Source of the DNA: an uncultured Eubacteriales bacterium
GTDB taxonomy: Bacteria; Bacillota; Clostridia; Oscillospirales; CAG-272
Length of the DNA: 28,628 nt
Direction of reading: 5' to 3'
NCBI GenBank assembly: GCA_905210485.1
Contig: CAJLXA010000026.1
Location: 1-28,628, forward strand
Part shown: one piece after another, positions 7,081 to 14,130 of the stretch
Layout: each line of letters opens with the position of its first letter
How positions within the stretch are numbered: position 1 is the stretch's first letter
Translations under genes and position numbers: made by a program
Notes under the pieces: generated by a model
What the model was told of the DNA's origin: nothing
Database searches by the model: none
Seen by the model: only the letters and a program-made list of their open reading frames with translations

Positions 7081-8565
7081 TCAGGCTTGCGGTGTTCCGC
7101 GTTTCAGACGGTGATAGCCGGAAAGATCGGCATAAATGATGGCGCCGGTCGGACAGGCCTCCGTGCAGGCACGGCAGGCTATACAGAGATTATAGTCAAT
7201 ACGCGCAAGATTATCCGTTACTTTGACCGCGCCTTTCGGGCAGACTTTTTCACATTTCTTACAGCCGATACAGCCGTTCGTACATTCGCGGCGCGTTACG
7301 GCGCCGGGAGCGTGGCTTGAACAAATAACGGCCACGCGTTCTTTGTCGGGCATCAACCGTATGATCCCCTGAGGGCATGCGTCTTTACACAGGCCGCATC
7401 CCACGCAGGAACGGGTGTCGATGTGTGCCACGCCGTCTTCGATACATACGGCGTTCTGCGGGCAGACGGCGGCACAGTCGCCGTATCCGATACACCCGTA
7501 AGCACAGGCGGACGGTCCGCCGTAAAACATTTTGGCGGCGGCGCAGGAGGGAATGCCGACATAGCGGTTATGAAGCGGCGCAACGCCGCAATTTCCGTCG
7601 CAGGAAACAACGGCAACGCGGCTTTCGACCTCGGCACATTCGCGGCCGAGAATCTTCGACAGTGCGGAAGCCACAGCGGCTCCGCCGGGAACGCAACGGT
7701 TGGTGGCCGGCGCGTCTTCGCCGAGGAGCGCTTTGGCATAACCGTCACAGCCGGCAAAACCGCAGGCACCGCAGTTGGCGCCGGGCAGAGCGCCGCGGAC
7801 GGCGGGGAGACGTTCGTCTTCTTTGACCGCCATAAAGCGGGAAGAAAGCGCGAGAAGCGCGGCCGCAAGGAGGCCGAGCAGCGTGACGATCAGAACGGCA
7901 ATGGCGATCTGCGCCCCGATATTTTCGCCGGTGACGGCCGCAACCGTACCGTCGCGGTAAAGCGAAGGCGCCTCCGTTTTCGGAGGAATAGCGATCAGTC
8001 CTTCAAAGCCTTTGAACGACAGGGAGACGATGGCGGCCGCCGCGAGCGTCAGCGGAAGTCCTTTCCATGAGGCGGGGGCGTCGGCATTTTCGGTACGCGA
8101 ACGGACGCCGGAGAAGAGAATCATCGCCAGGAGAAAGCCGAGACCGCTTCCCGCGGCGGCAAAGACGGAGGTGAGAAAATTATAAGAAGCGGCGATATTG
8201 TCGACGGTGACGCCGAGAACCGCGCAGTTGGTCGTGATAAGCGGCAGATAAATGCCGAGCGAACGGTGAAGCGCGGGTATGTATTTTTTCATCGCCGTTT
8301 CAAGGAACTGTACGAGAGCCGCGATGACAAGAATGAACACGATGGTTTCAAGGTAATCAAGCGAGAAACGGGCAAGCAGGAAATAACGGATGGGGTAAGT
8401 GACGGCCGTTGCCGCGGTCATAACGAAAGTTACGGCGATACCCATGCCGAAAGCCTGCGAGGTCTTTTTCGATACGCCGAGAAAAGGGCAGATACCGTAT
8501 ACCTGATTGAACACACAGTTGTTGACGAAAACACAGGCAAACAGAACGATAAGGTAATTCATCAT
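7081..8565 (-). CDS. rnfA-rnfB: Fused RnfA-RnfB subunit of the Rnf complex
   Basis: One continuous 494-residue frame. Residues 1-191 are a complete RnfA: six membrane segments, with C26 and C114 in the conserved ICPFLG and TNCAVLG positions that hold the intramembrane iron-sulfur cluster with RnfE. Residues 192-217 are a hydrophilic linker. Residues 218-241 form the RnfB anchor helix, followed by the NCGACGFAGC cluster domain (from 264) and ferredoxin-type clusters near 354-369, 387-397, 432-442 and 461-471. RnfA and RnfB are normally separate proteins. No ATG, GTG or TTG start is available in or near the linker, so RnfB cannot be started separately. I chose the ATG at 8565, which shares a base with the rnfE stop (TGATG) and has GGAGG ten bases upstream. 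A longer in-frame start at 8613 would overlap rnfE by 49 bases and lacks RnfA homology. Confidence 0.9.
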   Translation of the reverse strand: MMNYLIVLFACVFVNNCVFNQVYGICPFLGVSKKTSQAFGMGIAVTFVMTAATAVTYPIRYFLLARFSLDYLETIVFILVIAALVQFLETAMKKYIPALHRSLGIYLPLITTNCAVLGVTVDNIAASYNFLTSVFAAAGSGLGFLLAMILFSGVRSRTENADAPASWKGLPLTLAAAAIVSLSFKGFEGLIAIPPKTEAPSLYRDGTVAAVTGENIGAQIAIAVLIVTLLGLLAAALLALSSRFMAVKEDERLPAVRGALPGANCGACGFAGCDGYAKALLGEDAPATNRCVPGGAAVASALSKILGRECAEVESRVAVVSCDGNCGVAPLHNRYVGIPSCAAAKMFYGGPSACAYGCIGYGDCAAVCPQNAVCIEDGVAHIDTRSCVGCGLCKDACPQGIIRLMPDKERVAVICSSHAPGAVTRRECTNGCIGCKKCEKVCPKGAVKVTDNLARIDYNLCIACRACTEACPTGAIIYADLSGYHRLKRGTPQA

Positions 8566-9260
8566 CAGATATCTTCCTCCTTTGTCGTGTCGGCGGCACA
8601 CCGGCCGAGACATACGCCGGCCGAGGGGCAGCCGTCGCAGGAAAATTCTTTTTTCTTCGGCGCCTTGCCGTGCGAGAGAAAGACGGTCAGTGCCATCAGA
8701 GCGCCGAAGACGAAGAAGCCGCCGGCGGTTTTGGTGAGGATCGGAATACGGTAGGCGGAAAGTACCGGAATTTCGATTCCGAAGAAACTGCCGTTTCCGA
8801 AGACTTCCCGTACCGTGGCCATGACAAAGAGCGTACAGGTGAAGCCGAGACCCATGCCGAGACCGTCAAGCGCCGAATCCAGAACGCCGTTTTTGGAAGC
8901 AAACATTTCGGCGCGGCCGAGAATGATGCAGTTGACGACGATCAGATCAAGAAACGTACCGAGCGCCGCGTAAAGATCCGGCATATACGCGTGAAGAAGC
9001 ATTTTGACTACTGTGACGAAGCAGGCGATGATGACGATGTAAGCGGGGATACGCACGGTATCGGGGATGCACTTGCGGAGCGCCGAAATGACGGTGTTGG
9101 AACAGACGAGAACAAACAGCGCGGCAAGACCCATGCCGAGCGCGCTTTTGACCGAGGTGGTCATGGCGAGCGTCGGGCAGGTGCCGAGGACAAGAACAAG
9201 CACCGGGTTTTCTTTCAGGATCCCGCGCAGAACGAGAGAAAGTTTACCGTTGGTTTTCAT
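8565..9260 (-). CDS. rnfE: RnfE subunit with Cys-rich tail
   Basis: A 231-residue six-helix membrane subunit, inverted-topology partner of RnfA. C28 (GTCPTLA) and C111 (NCIILGRAE) sit where the RnfA/RnfE intramembrane cluster is bound. The core ends at about residue 197. A polar tail then follows with KKK and four cysteines at 208, 211, 217 and 221 (spacing 2, 5, 3), which could bind an additional iron-sulfur cluster or metal on the cytoplasmic face. Related cysteine tails occur in some other Firmicutes RnfE proteins as I recall. The ATG shares one base with the rnfG stop (TAATG), and the gene is followed by rnfA-rnfB with a TGATG overlap. Confidence 0.93.
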   Translation of the reverse strand: MKTNGKLSLVLRGILKENPVLVLVLGTCPTLAMTTSVKSALGMGLAALFVLVCSNTVISALRKCIPDTVRIPAYIVIIACFVTVVKMLLHAYMPDLYAALGTFLDLIVVNCIILGRAEMFASKNGVLDSALDGLGMGLGFTCTLFVMATVREVFGNGSFFGIEIPVLSAYRIPILTKTAGGFFVFGALMALTVFLSHGKAPKKKEFSCDGCPSAGVCLGRCAADTTKEEDI

Positions 9261-9790
9261 TATTGTTCCTCCTTGTTTTGCAAAGCGGCAAATGCGGTGA
9301 AAGCGTCACGTATGGCGCCGGTATAGCCGTTTGTGGTTTTTGTTGCGCCGGAAATGGCGTCAACGCCGGAAAGCGTTTCGTCTTTGCCGGCATATCGACC
9401 TTCGTATTCCGCCGTTTCACAGACTTTACCGTAGCCGTCCGTTTCGTTTGAGGACAGCGTTTTTACCGCGATGATCTTACCGTCGTTCCCGATGGCGCAG
9501 AGGATACGGAGGCCGGACGAGAAGCCGGAAGTTTCAAGCCGGAAGACATAACCCGTATGGCCGTTGTCGCGGTAGACCGCGGTCACGGTGGCGGGCAGGT
9601 TCGCCGTGTCGCCGAGCAGAGAGAAACCGTCGGCGCCGGGCATGACCGCGCGCAAAGCTTCCTCTTCGGCGGCGGCTTCGGCACGTTCGATCTCGCCTTT
9701 GGTAAAGGCGTTTGTAAGCGAGAGAAGGAGAGAGGCGGCAAGGCAGATTAAGGCAAGGGTGATAACCGAGCGGACAGCGGAGTTTTTCAT
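9260..9790 (-). CDS. rnfG: RnfG subunit (covalent FMN carrier)
   Basis: A 176-residue protein with one N-terminal membrane helix (about 7-28) and an extracytoplasmic FMN-binding domain. The flavinylation motif is DAISGATKTT, and T150 is the expected attachment point for FMN by phosphoester bond. Attachment would be done by the operon's own ApbE. The domain landmarks TGYVFRLETSGF, DGKIIAVKTLSSNETDGYG and the motif are in the usual order and the length is normal. The gene overlaps rnfD by 4 bases (ATGA). Confidence 0.95.
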   Translation of the reverse strand: MKNSAVRSVITLALICLAASLLLSLTNAFTKGEIERAEAAAEEEALRAVMPGADGFSLLGDTANLPATVTAVYRDNGHTGYVFRLETSGFSSGLRILCAIGNDGKIIAVKTLSSNETDGYGKVCETAEYEGRYAGKDETLSGVDAISGATKTTNGYTGAIRDAFTAFAALQNKEEQ

Positions 9791-10728
9791 TTTTTCTTAC
9801 CTCCGAATGCATGAGGGCGCGTGAATTTGTCGATGAACGGAACAAGAATGTTCATCAGCAGTATGGAAAACGAAACGCCCTCGGGATAATTGCAGAAAAG
9901 ACGTATGACGGTCGTGATAATGCCGCATCCTATGCCGAATACGAGTTTGCCGATCCGCGAAAGCGGCGTTGTGGCATAATCGGTGGCCATGAAAAACGCA
10001 CCGATAAACAGGCCGCCGGACAGGACGGAGTACAGGGCGAAGACGGCGCTGCCTTTGACGATCAATGTGAAGACAAAGACCGTGCCGATGAAGGCGAGAG
10101 GCGCTTCCGCCGAAACGATGCGGCGGCAGAGCAGGTAAACAAAGCCGATAAGAAGCGCAATGCAACAGGTCTCACCGAGCGCGCCGCCCCGGTTTCCGAG
10201 AAGCATGTCGGTGATCGAGGGGAGCGCCTCCATGTCGTTTTTGGCAAGAAGGGCGAGCGGCGTCGGCGATGTTACGCCGTCCACGGCCGGAGTCATGAAC
10301 CGCGTCGCCGTAGCCACGCCGGTTTCGGAAAAACAGGTGAGAAGTATGACGCGGGCAGTGGCGGCAGGGTTGGCAAAATTCTGACCGATACCGCCGAACA
10401 GCATTTTCACGAACGCAATGGCGACGATGTCGCCGAAGACCACCTGCCAGATCGGCATGGTGTACGGCAGGTTCAGCGCGAGTATCAGGCCGGTGACGGC
10501 GGCAGACAGATCGGACACCGTTGATTTTTTCTTTGTCAGGAGGCAGAAGAGGTGTTCGGAAAGAACTGCGGCGGCAACCGATACGACAATAACGAGAAGC
10601 GCGCGCATGGAAAAAAGAATACAGGAGGCAATCACCGCGGGGAAAAGCGCCACGAGAACGTTCAGCATAATGCGCGGCGTGGTCATATCGCTTTCGATAT
10701 GCGGCCCCTGTGACAGAATGAGTTTCAT
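9787..10728 (-). CDS. rnfD: RnfD subunit (membrane, covalent FMN)
   Basis: A 313-residue multi-helix membrane protein of the RnfD/NqrB family, with N-terminal GPHI motif, GGIGQNFANPAATAR at about 112-126, and the flavinylation site in TSPTPL, where T156 is the probable FMN-bearing residue. It carries electrons through the membrane between RnfC/B and RnfG and is thought to form part of the ion path. The start overlaps the end of rnfC by 4 bases (ATGA), and rnfG overlaps its own end the same way. Length and motifs are normal. Confidence 0.95.
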   Translation of the reverse strand: MKLILSQGPHIESDMTTPRIMLNVLVALFPAVIASCILFSMRALLVIVVSVAAAVLSEHLFCLLTKKKSTVSDLSAAVTGLILALNLPYTMPIWQVVFGDIVAIAFVKMLFGGIGQNFANPAATARVILLTCFSETGVATATRFMTPAVDGVTSPTPLALLAKNDMEALPSITDMLLGNRGGALGETCCIALLIGFVYLLCRRIVSAEAPLAFIGTVFVFTLIVKGSAVFALYSVLSGGLFIGAFFMATDYATTPLSRIGKLVFGIGCGIITTVIRLFCNYPEGVSFSILLMNILVPFIDKFTRPHAFGGKKK

Positions 10729-12038
10729 TTTTTACCGGCTCCTTTCGCGGATTTGGCGGCGTCGGCCGCGAGGCGTTTTGCCAGTTTGTTCGTCTGTACG
10801 ATCGGGCGGTGCGCCGGGCACACATAGGCGCAACAACCGCATTCCATGCAAAGGTTGACTTTCAGTTCGCACAGGGCGTCGCCGTCCCGTTTTTTGTAGG
10901 CCGCGGCAATCATCGGCGGCATAAGATTCATGGGGCAGTGCGAAACACAGCGGCCGCATCGGATACAGGCGGATGGTTCCGTGAGTTTTGCGGAACGTTC
11001 CGAAAGCGCAATCAGCGCGTTTGTGTTTTTCAGGACGGGCGCGGAAGTGTCGGGCATGGTGATGCCCATCATCGGCCCGCCGTACAGAATTTTTGCGGGC
11101 GGTTGTTTGAATCCGCCGGTAAAAGCGAAAACATCGGCAACGGGCGTGCCGATCGGCACAAGGACGTTCATCGGGTGCATGACGGCGTCTCCATCCACGG
11201 TGACGCATTTCTGGATCAGCGGCATGCCGGTTTTTATGTAGTTGGCAACCACGGCGAGCGTTGTGCAGTTGAGCACGATGACGCCGACATCAATCGGCAG
11301 TTTCCCCTCGGCCACGGTACGTCCGAGAATGTTATAGATCAGCACCTTTTCGCTTCCTTGTGGGTAGCGGGAGGGAAGAACCGCAATTTCCGTCTTTTCG
11401 TCCGGAAAATAGGTTTTCAGTTTCTGAATACATTCGGGCTTATTGTCTTCCACCGCGATAATGACGCGTTTTGCTCCGAGAAAACGGCGCAGAAGCGAAA
11501 CGCCGTCCGCAATATCGTTTGTGCGATCCAGCATGGTACGGGTGTCCGACGTGATATACGGTTCGCATTCCGCTCCGTTTACGATAACGGTGTCGAGCGC
11601 GGCAAGATTTTTCGGCGAGAGTTTTATCATGGTCGGAAATCCCGCGCCGCCGAGACCTACGACGCCGGACGCGCGTACGGCGTCCGTGAAACTCTGGAAA
11701 TCGGTGACTTCCGGCGGAACGAGGCCGGTATAGTAACGGTTTTCGCCGTCCGACGCGATGGTAATCGCATCGGTGAGCGCACCGTTTGCCAGGCGTATGC
11801 GGGACACGCTTTTTACCGTTCCGGATACAGGCGCGTGAACAAAAGAGGAAATCACGCCGCCCGGCTCCGCGACAGGCTGACCGATGGCAACGCTGTCTCC
11901 CGGCTTGACAATCGGTTTTGCGGGGGCGCCGATATGCATGACGGTCGGCAGGGTGACAAGCGCGGGCGTCGGCATGGCGACGGCGCGGAAAGATTTCGTG
12001 TTCTTACGGTGCGGAACTTTGACGGTATGTAATTTCAT
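10725..12038 (-). CDS. rnfC: RnfC subunit (NADH-binding, FMN, two 4Fe-4S)
   Basis: A 437-residue cytoplasmic subunit, first gene of the operon. In order: an N-terminal RnfC barrel-sandwich segment with PGDSVAIGQPV, the nucleotide/FMN-binding stretch GLGGAGFPTMIK, then NGAECEPYI, a SLBB-like middle part, and two ferredoxin clusters: C358, C361, C364, C368 and C397, C400, C403, C407. Rnf moves electrons between reduced ferredoxin and NAD+ while pumping Na+ or H+, with RnfC the NAD(H) site. A GAGGTGA site precedes the ATG by about a dozen bases. The leader from the predicted start site is about 190 nucleotides, long for a plain 5' UTR. Confidence 0.95.
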   Translation of the reverse strand: MKLHTVKVPHRKNTKSFRAVAMPTPALVTLPTVMHIGAPAKPIVKPGDSVAIGQPVAEPGGVISSFVHAPVSGTVKSVSRIRLANGALTDAITIASDGENRYYTGLVPPEVTDFQSFTDAVRASGVVGLGGAGFPTMIKLSPKNLAALDTVIVNGAECEPYITSDTRTMLDRTNDIADGVSLLRRFLGAKRVIIAVEDNKPECIQKLKTYFPDEKTEIAVLPSRYPQGSEKVLIYNILGRTVAEGKLPIDVGVIVLNCTTLAVVANYIKTGMPLIQKCVTVDGDAVMHPMNVLVPIGTPVADVFAFTGGFKQPPAKILYGGPMMGITMPDTSAPVLKNTNALIALSERSAKLTEPSACIRCGRCVSHCPMNLMPPMIAAAYKKRDGDALCELKVNLCMECGCCAYVCPAHRPIVQTNKLAKRLAADAAKSAKGAGKK

Positions 12039-12231
12039 AAGAAAGGAAATTCACCTCGGATTCTTATATGTGTATAGTGCCGCGCGGTGCGGGGCATACT
12101 GCGTCATAAGCCCGCGGCGGGGCGGCATGACGGCGGAAAAACGACAAAGGTTGACATTTTTCGGCGGATATGGTATGATAGTAACGGGCGCTGTGCGCGG
12201 GTCTGTCAAAGCGCGTGCCCGTATAATTATA
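12039..12231 (-). promoter_or_regulatory. Long GC-rich 5' leader of the rnf operon
   Basis: The transcript predicted to start near 12231 has about 190 untranslated nucleotides. They contain an inverted repeat CGTCAT/ATGACG (12102-12107, 12127-12132) around a GC-rich loop, a CCGCGCGG palindrome near 12080, and a CGGGC/GCCCG hairpin possibility near the 5' end. I could not match it to a known riboswitch class and see no clear terminator or leader peptide. It also contains the opposing promoter of the plus-strand gene. Confidence 0.4.
12151..12179 (+). promoter_or_regulatory. Sigma-A promoter of the CmpB-like gene
   Basis: TTGACA (12151-12156), a 17-base spacer, then TATGAT (12174-12179). The predicted start is near 12186, giving a leader of about 120 nucleotides that runs through the opposing rnf promoter. 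Confidence 0.8.
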
Positions 12232-12237
12232 GTTATA

Positions 12238-12266
12238 ATTATAGCAAATAAAAACCTGCCTGTCAA
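12238..12266 (-). promoter_or_regulatory. Sigma-A promoter of the rnf operon
   Basis: On the minus strand TTGACA (12266-12261), a 17-base spacer, then TATAAT (12243-12238), a near-perfect consensus. The predicted start is near 12231. It faces the plus-strand promoter at 12151-12179, and the two predicted transcripts overlap by about 45 bases. Confidence 0.85.
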
Positions 12267-12308
12267 TACGATAATTTCTGTTAAAAAATAAACGAATCGG
12301 AGACGATC

Positions 12309-13085
12309 ATGCTTTCTTCAAATCAGAATCCGGAGGAAACGGTCACATTGAACGAGACAGACGGCAAGGTTCCCGGAAAACAGCAAAAGGGAAAACTTCT
12401 GCACGATGACCTTTGTACGCTTCTCGACAAGCGGGAGCGCGAAAGTCACGCGTTGTCTGCCGGCATCGGCTTTTATAAACTCTTTTGGTTTTTTGCCGTC
12501 GGCAGTGTATTCGGCACGGTGATCGAAATGGTCTGGGGACTTCTTGTAAGCGGTAAACTGGATCTTCGCGTGTCGATGGTGTACGGGCCGTTTAACCTGA
12601 TTTACGGCATCGGCGCGGTGGCGCTGATTATTGCCCTTCATCCGTTAAGACATAAATCTTTCTTCCGGCTTTTCTTTTTCGGTATGCTTGCCGGATCGTT
12701 TGTCGAATATCTGTTTTCCTATTTGCAGGAAGTGCTGTTTCATACGCGTTCGTGGGATTACAGTAACTTTTTCCTGAACATACACGGACGGATATGCCTG
12801 TTTTATTCCGTCATGTGGGGATTCCTCGGCGTTGTTTTCACATGGTGGATCTATCCTGTGGTGTCGCTCATCCTGCTTAAGATTCCGCGTAAAGTATTCC
12901 GCACCGTCACATGGGCGCTTTTTGTATTCATGTGCTTTGACGGCGTGGTAACGGTGCTTTCTTTGCTCCGCTATGCGGCGCGCGCAAAAGGAATCGCCGC
13001 GACGAGCGCTCTCGCCGGCTTTCTTGACCGGCATTTTCCGGACGCGCGAATGGAATTTTTGTTCTACAATATCAAGGTCGTCTGA
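12309..13085 (+). CDS. CmpB-type putative ABC transporter permease (membrane protein)
   Basis: A 258-residue membrane protein of the family named putative ABC-transporter type IV (ABC_trans_CmpB), frequent in Firmicutes. About 55 hydrophilic residues are followed by five or six membrane segments. Family features are the FGTVIEMVWG segment, VYGPFNLIYGIGA, FVEYLFSYLQE and the INGR-like NIHGRICL followed by WGFLGV. The transporter label is weakly founded, with no ATPase gene nearby and no known substrate. GGAGA stands seven bases before the ATG. It has its own strong promoter and ends at a bidirectional terminator, so it is a single-gene unit. Confidence 0.8.
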   Translation: MLSSNQNPEETVTLNETDGKVPGKQQKGKLLHDDLCTLLDKRERESHALSAGIGFYKLFWFFAVGSVFGTVIEMVWGLLVSGKLDLRVSMVYGPFNLIYGIGAVALIIALHPLRHKSFFRLFFFGMLAGSFVEYLFSYLQEVLFHTRSWDYSNFFLNIHGRICLFYSVMWGFLGVVFTWWIYPVVSLILLKIPRKVFRTVTWALFVFMCFDGVVTVLSLLRYAARAKGIAATSALAGFLDRHFPDARMEFLFYNIKVV

Positions 13086-13092
13086 CGGCGAC

Positions 13093-13135
13093 AAAAAGAA
13101 AGCGGAGGGACTTCGGTCCTGCCGCTTTCTTTTTT
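13093..13135. terminator. Bidirectional intrinsic terminator
   Basis: AAAAAGAAAGCGG (13093-13105) pairs with CCGCTTTCTTTTT (13122-13134). GGAC/GTCC sits inside, closed by a TTCG loop. The A-run on one side and T-run on the other let it end both the CmpB-like gene (plus) and the AraC gene (minus), whose stops flank it. Confidence 0.92.
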
Positions 13136-13919
13136 ATTGCTGTTTCGAGGCGTATTGCCCCGGCGTCGTGCCGGTGAGTTTTTTGAATTGGCGGATAAAG
13201 TGGTAAACGCTTTCGTATCCGAGCGCTTCCGAAACCTCGAGAACGGAGAGGGATTGTTGCATAAGAAGGTGCTCGGCGTGTTCGATCCGCGTACGGATCA
13301 GATCCTGCATCGGGGAAACGCCGAAAAAGTCGTGATAGAGTTTGTGGAAGCGGGAAGGACTGAGCGATACGCTTGCGGCCAGATCTTCCACGAAAAGCGG
13401 TTTGTCATACCGGAGCATCATGCTTTCACGCAGTTCGACGAATTTCGGATAGAGCGGATTATCTGTGAAAGGAGAGAATACGCGGCGGTTGCGGGAAGCA
13501 GTGAGAAACACCTCTTCGGTAAGCAGGGAAACGGCTTCCTCACCGTACGGCCGGTTCGCATACCGTTCGATTTCAAGGGACTGGATCAGACGCGTGAGAG
13601 GCGTGCCGTCCGAAAGCGAATATACGGTGTTGGTCTCAAGACCGTATTTCCGGAGAAGCGCTTCGCCCTCGCCCGGAAAGGAATCTTTCATATGAAACCA
13701 GTTGTGCAGGAGCGGGACTTCGTTGACATACAGCGCCTGTGCGCTGTGCGGTGCCACGATATAGAAATCGTCGGGCGTAATCGTCACCGGCTTCCCGTCT
13801 ATTTCCACTTCGGCGGGCGTCAGAAAATGCAGGAAAATATATTCGTCTTTTACGTCTTCGCGCTTCAGCCGGAAGCCGACGCGTTCCGGCCAGAGCGCTT
13901 TGATGCGGGTAATCGTCAT
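13134..13919 (-). CDS. AraC family transcriptional regulator
   Basis: A 261-residue AraC/XylS regulator from the ATG chosen here. The N-terminal half is a cupin-like sensor domain (FLTPAEVEIDGKPVTITPDDFYIVAPH), typical of sugar-sensing members. The C-terminal 100 residues hold two helix-turn-helix motifs: LFVEDLAASVSLSPSRFHKLY and SVLEVSEALGYESVYHFIRQF. They end in the family signature GTTPGQY. An upstream GTG at 13961 would add 14 residues, but it lies only about 11 bases from the predicted start site and has no ribosome site, while the ATG at 13919 sits after an AAAGG. It is transcribed divergently from the GH2 gene, the obvious target. Confidence 0.9.
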   Translation of the reverse strand: MTITRIKALWPERVGFRLKREDVKDEYIFLHFLTPAEVEIDGKPVTITPDDFYIVAPHSAQALYVNEVPLLHNWFHMKDSFPGEGEALLRKYGLETNTVYSLSDGTPLTRLIQSLEIERYANRPYGEEAVSLLTEEVFLTASRNRRVFSPFTDNPLYPKFVELRESMMLRYDKPLFVEDLAASVSLSPSRFHKLYHDFFGVSPMQDLIRTRIEHAEHLLMQQSLSVLEVSEALGYESVYHFIRQFKKLTGTTPGQYASKQQ

Positions 13920-13944
13920 GATAAAGTATCGCCTTTCTCGTACC

Positions 13945-13959
13945 GTCCGGTTCCCGGAC
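13945..13959. promoter_or_regulatory. Inverted repeat in the araC-type gene leader
   Basis: GTCCGG, a TTC loop and CCGGAC form a perfect 6-base stem in the 5' leader of the regulator, between its predicted start site (near 13972) and the ATG. It could be an operator for autoregulation or an mRNA hairpin. Support is only the symmetry and position. Confidence 0.3.
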
Positions 13960-13978
13960 ACTTTTTTATATCGGGAAT

Positions 13979-14007
13979 ATTATACCATAAATGATAGGAA
14001 AAGTCAA
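13979..14007 (-). promoter_or_regulatory. Promoter of the AraC-type regulator gene
   Basis: On the minus strand TTGACT (14007-14002), a 17-base spacer and TATAAT (13984-13979). It lies back to back with the GH2 promoter, the two -35 boxes being 19 bases apart, so one regulator dimer could affect both. Confidence 0.8.
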
Positions 14008-14026
14008 TCGCCGAAAGAAAAAAGCA

Positions 14027-14055
14027 TTGAAAAAAACGTTGCGACAGGGTACAAT
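14027..14055 (+). promoter_or_regulatory. Promoter of the GH2 gene
   Basis: TTGAAA (14027-14032), a 17-base spacer and TACAAT (14050-14055). The predicted start near 14062 leaves a leader of about 70 bases before the ATG at 14131. The less perfect -35/-10 is in keeping with activation by the adjacent AraC-type protein, which is an inference. Confidence 0.65.
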
Positions 14056-14130
14056 GAAACCATGAACCGATGCATGCTTTATTGTCGGTGTAAAAATATG
14101 ATGACGGAAATTATTTAAAGGAGACGGCTT

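Noticed and set aside
7920..8000. Separate internal start for RnfB at the fusion junction
   Set aside because: A GGAGG exists in the linker hairpin, but no ATG, GTG or TTG lies at usable distance in frame, so a separate RnfB product is not supported.
8563..8613. Upstream start giving RnfA a 16-residue extension
   Set aside because: It would overlap rnfE by 49 bases with a non-hydrophobic, non-conserved extension, whereas the ATG at 8565 is coupled to the rnfE stop and matches the RnfA N-terminus.
10809..12032. A 407-codon open frame on the plus strand opposite rnfC, and similar long frames opposite rnfB, rnfD, rnfE and apbE
   Set aside because: They lie wholly antisense to well-recognised Rnf genes, show no family features, and are explained by the GC-rich codon use of the real genes, which depletes stops on the opposite strand.
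12039..12231. Known riboswitch in the rnf leader
   Set aside because: I looked for FMN, cobalamin, SAM and similar conserved cores and found none, so only generic GC-rich hairpins can be stated.
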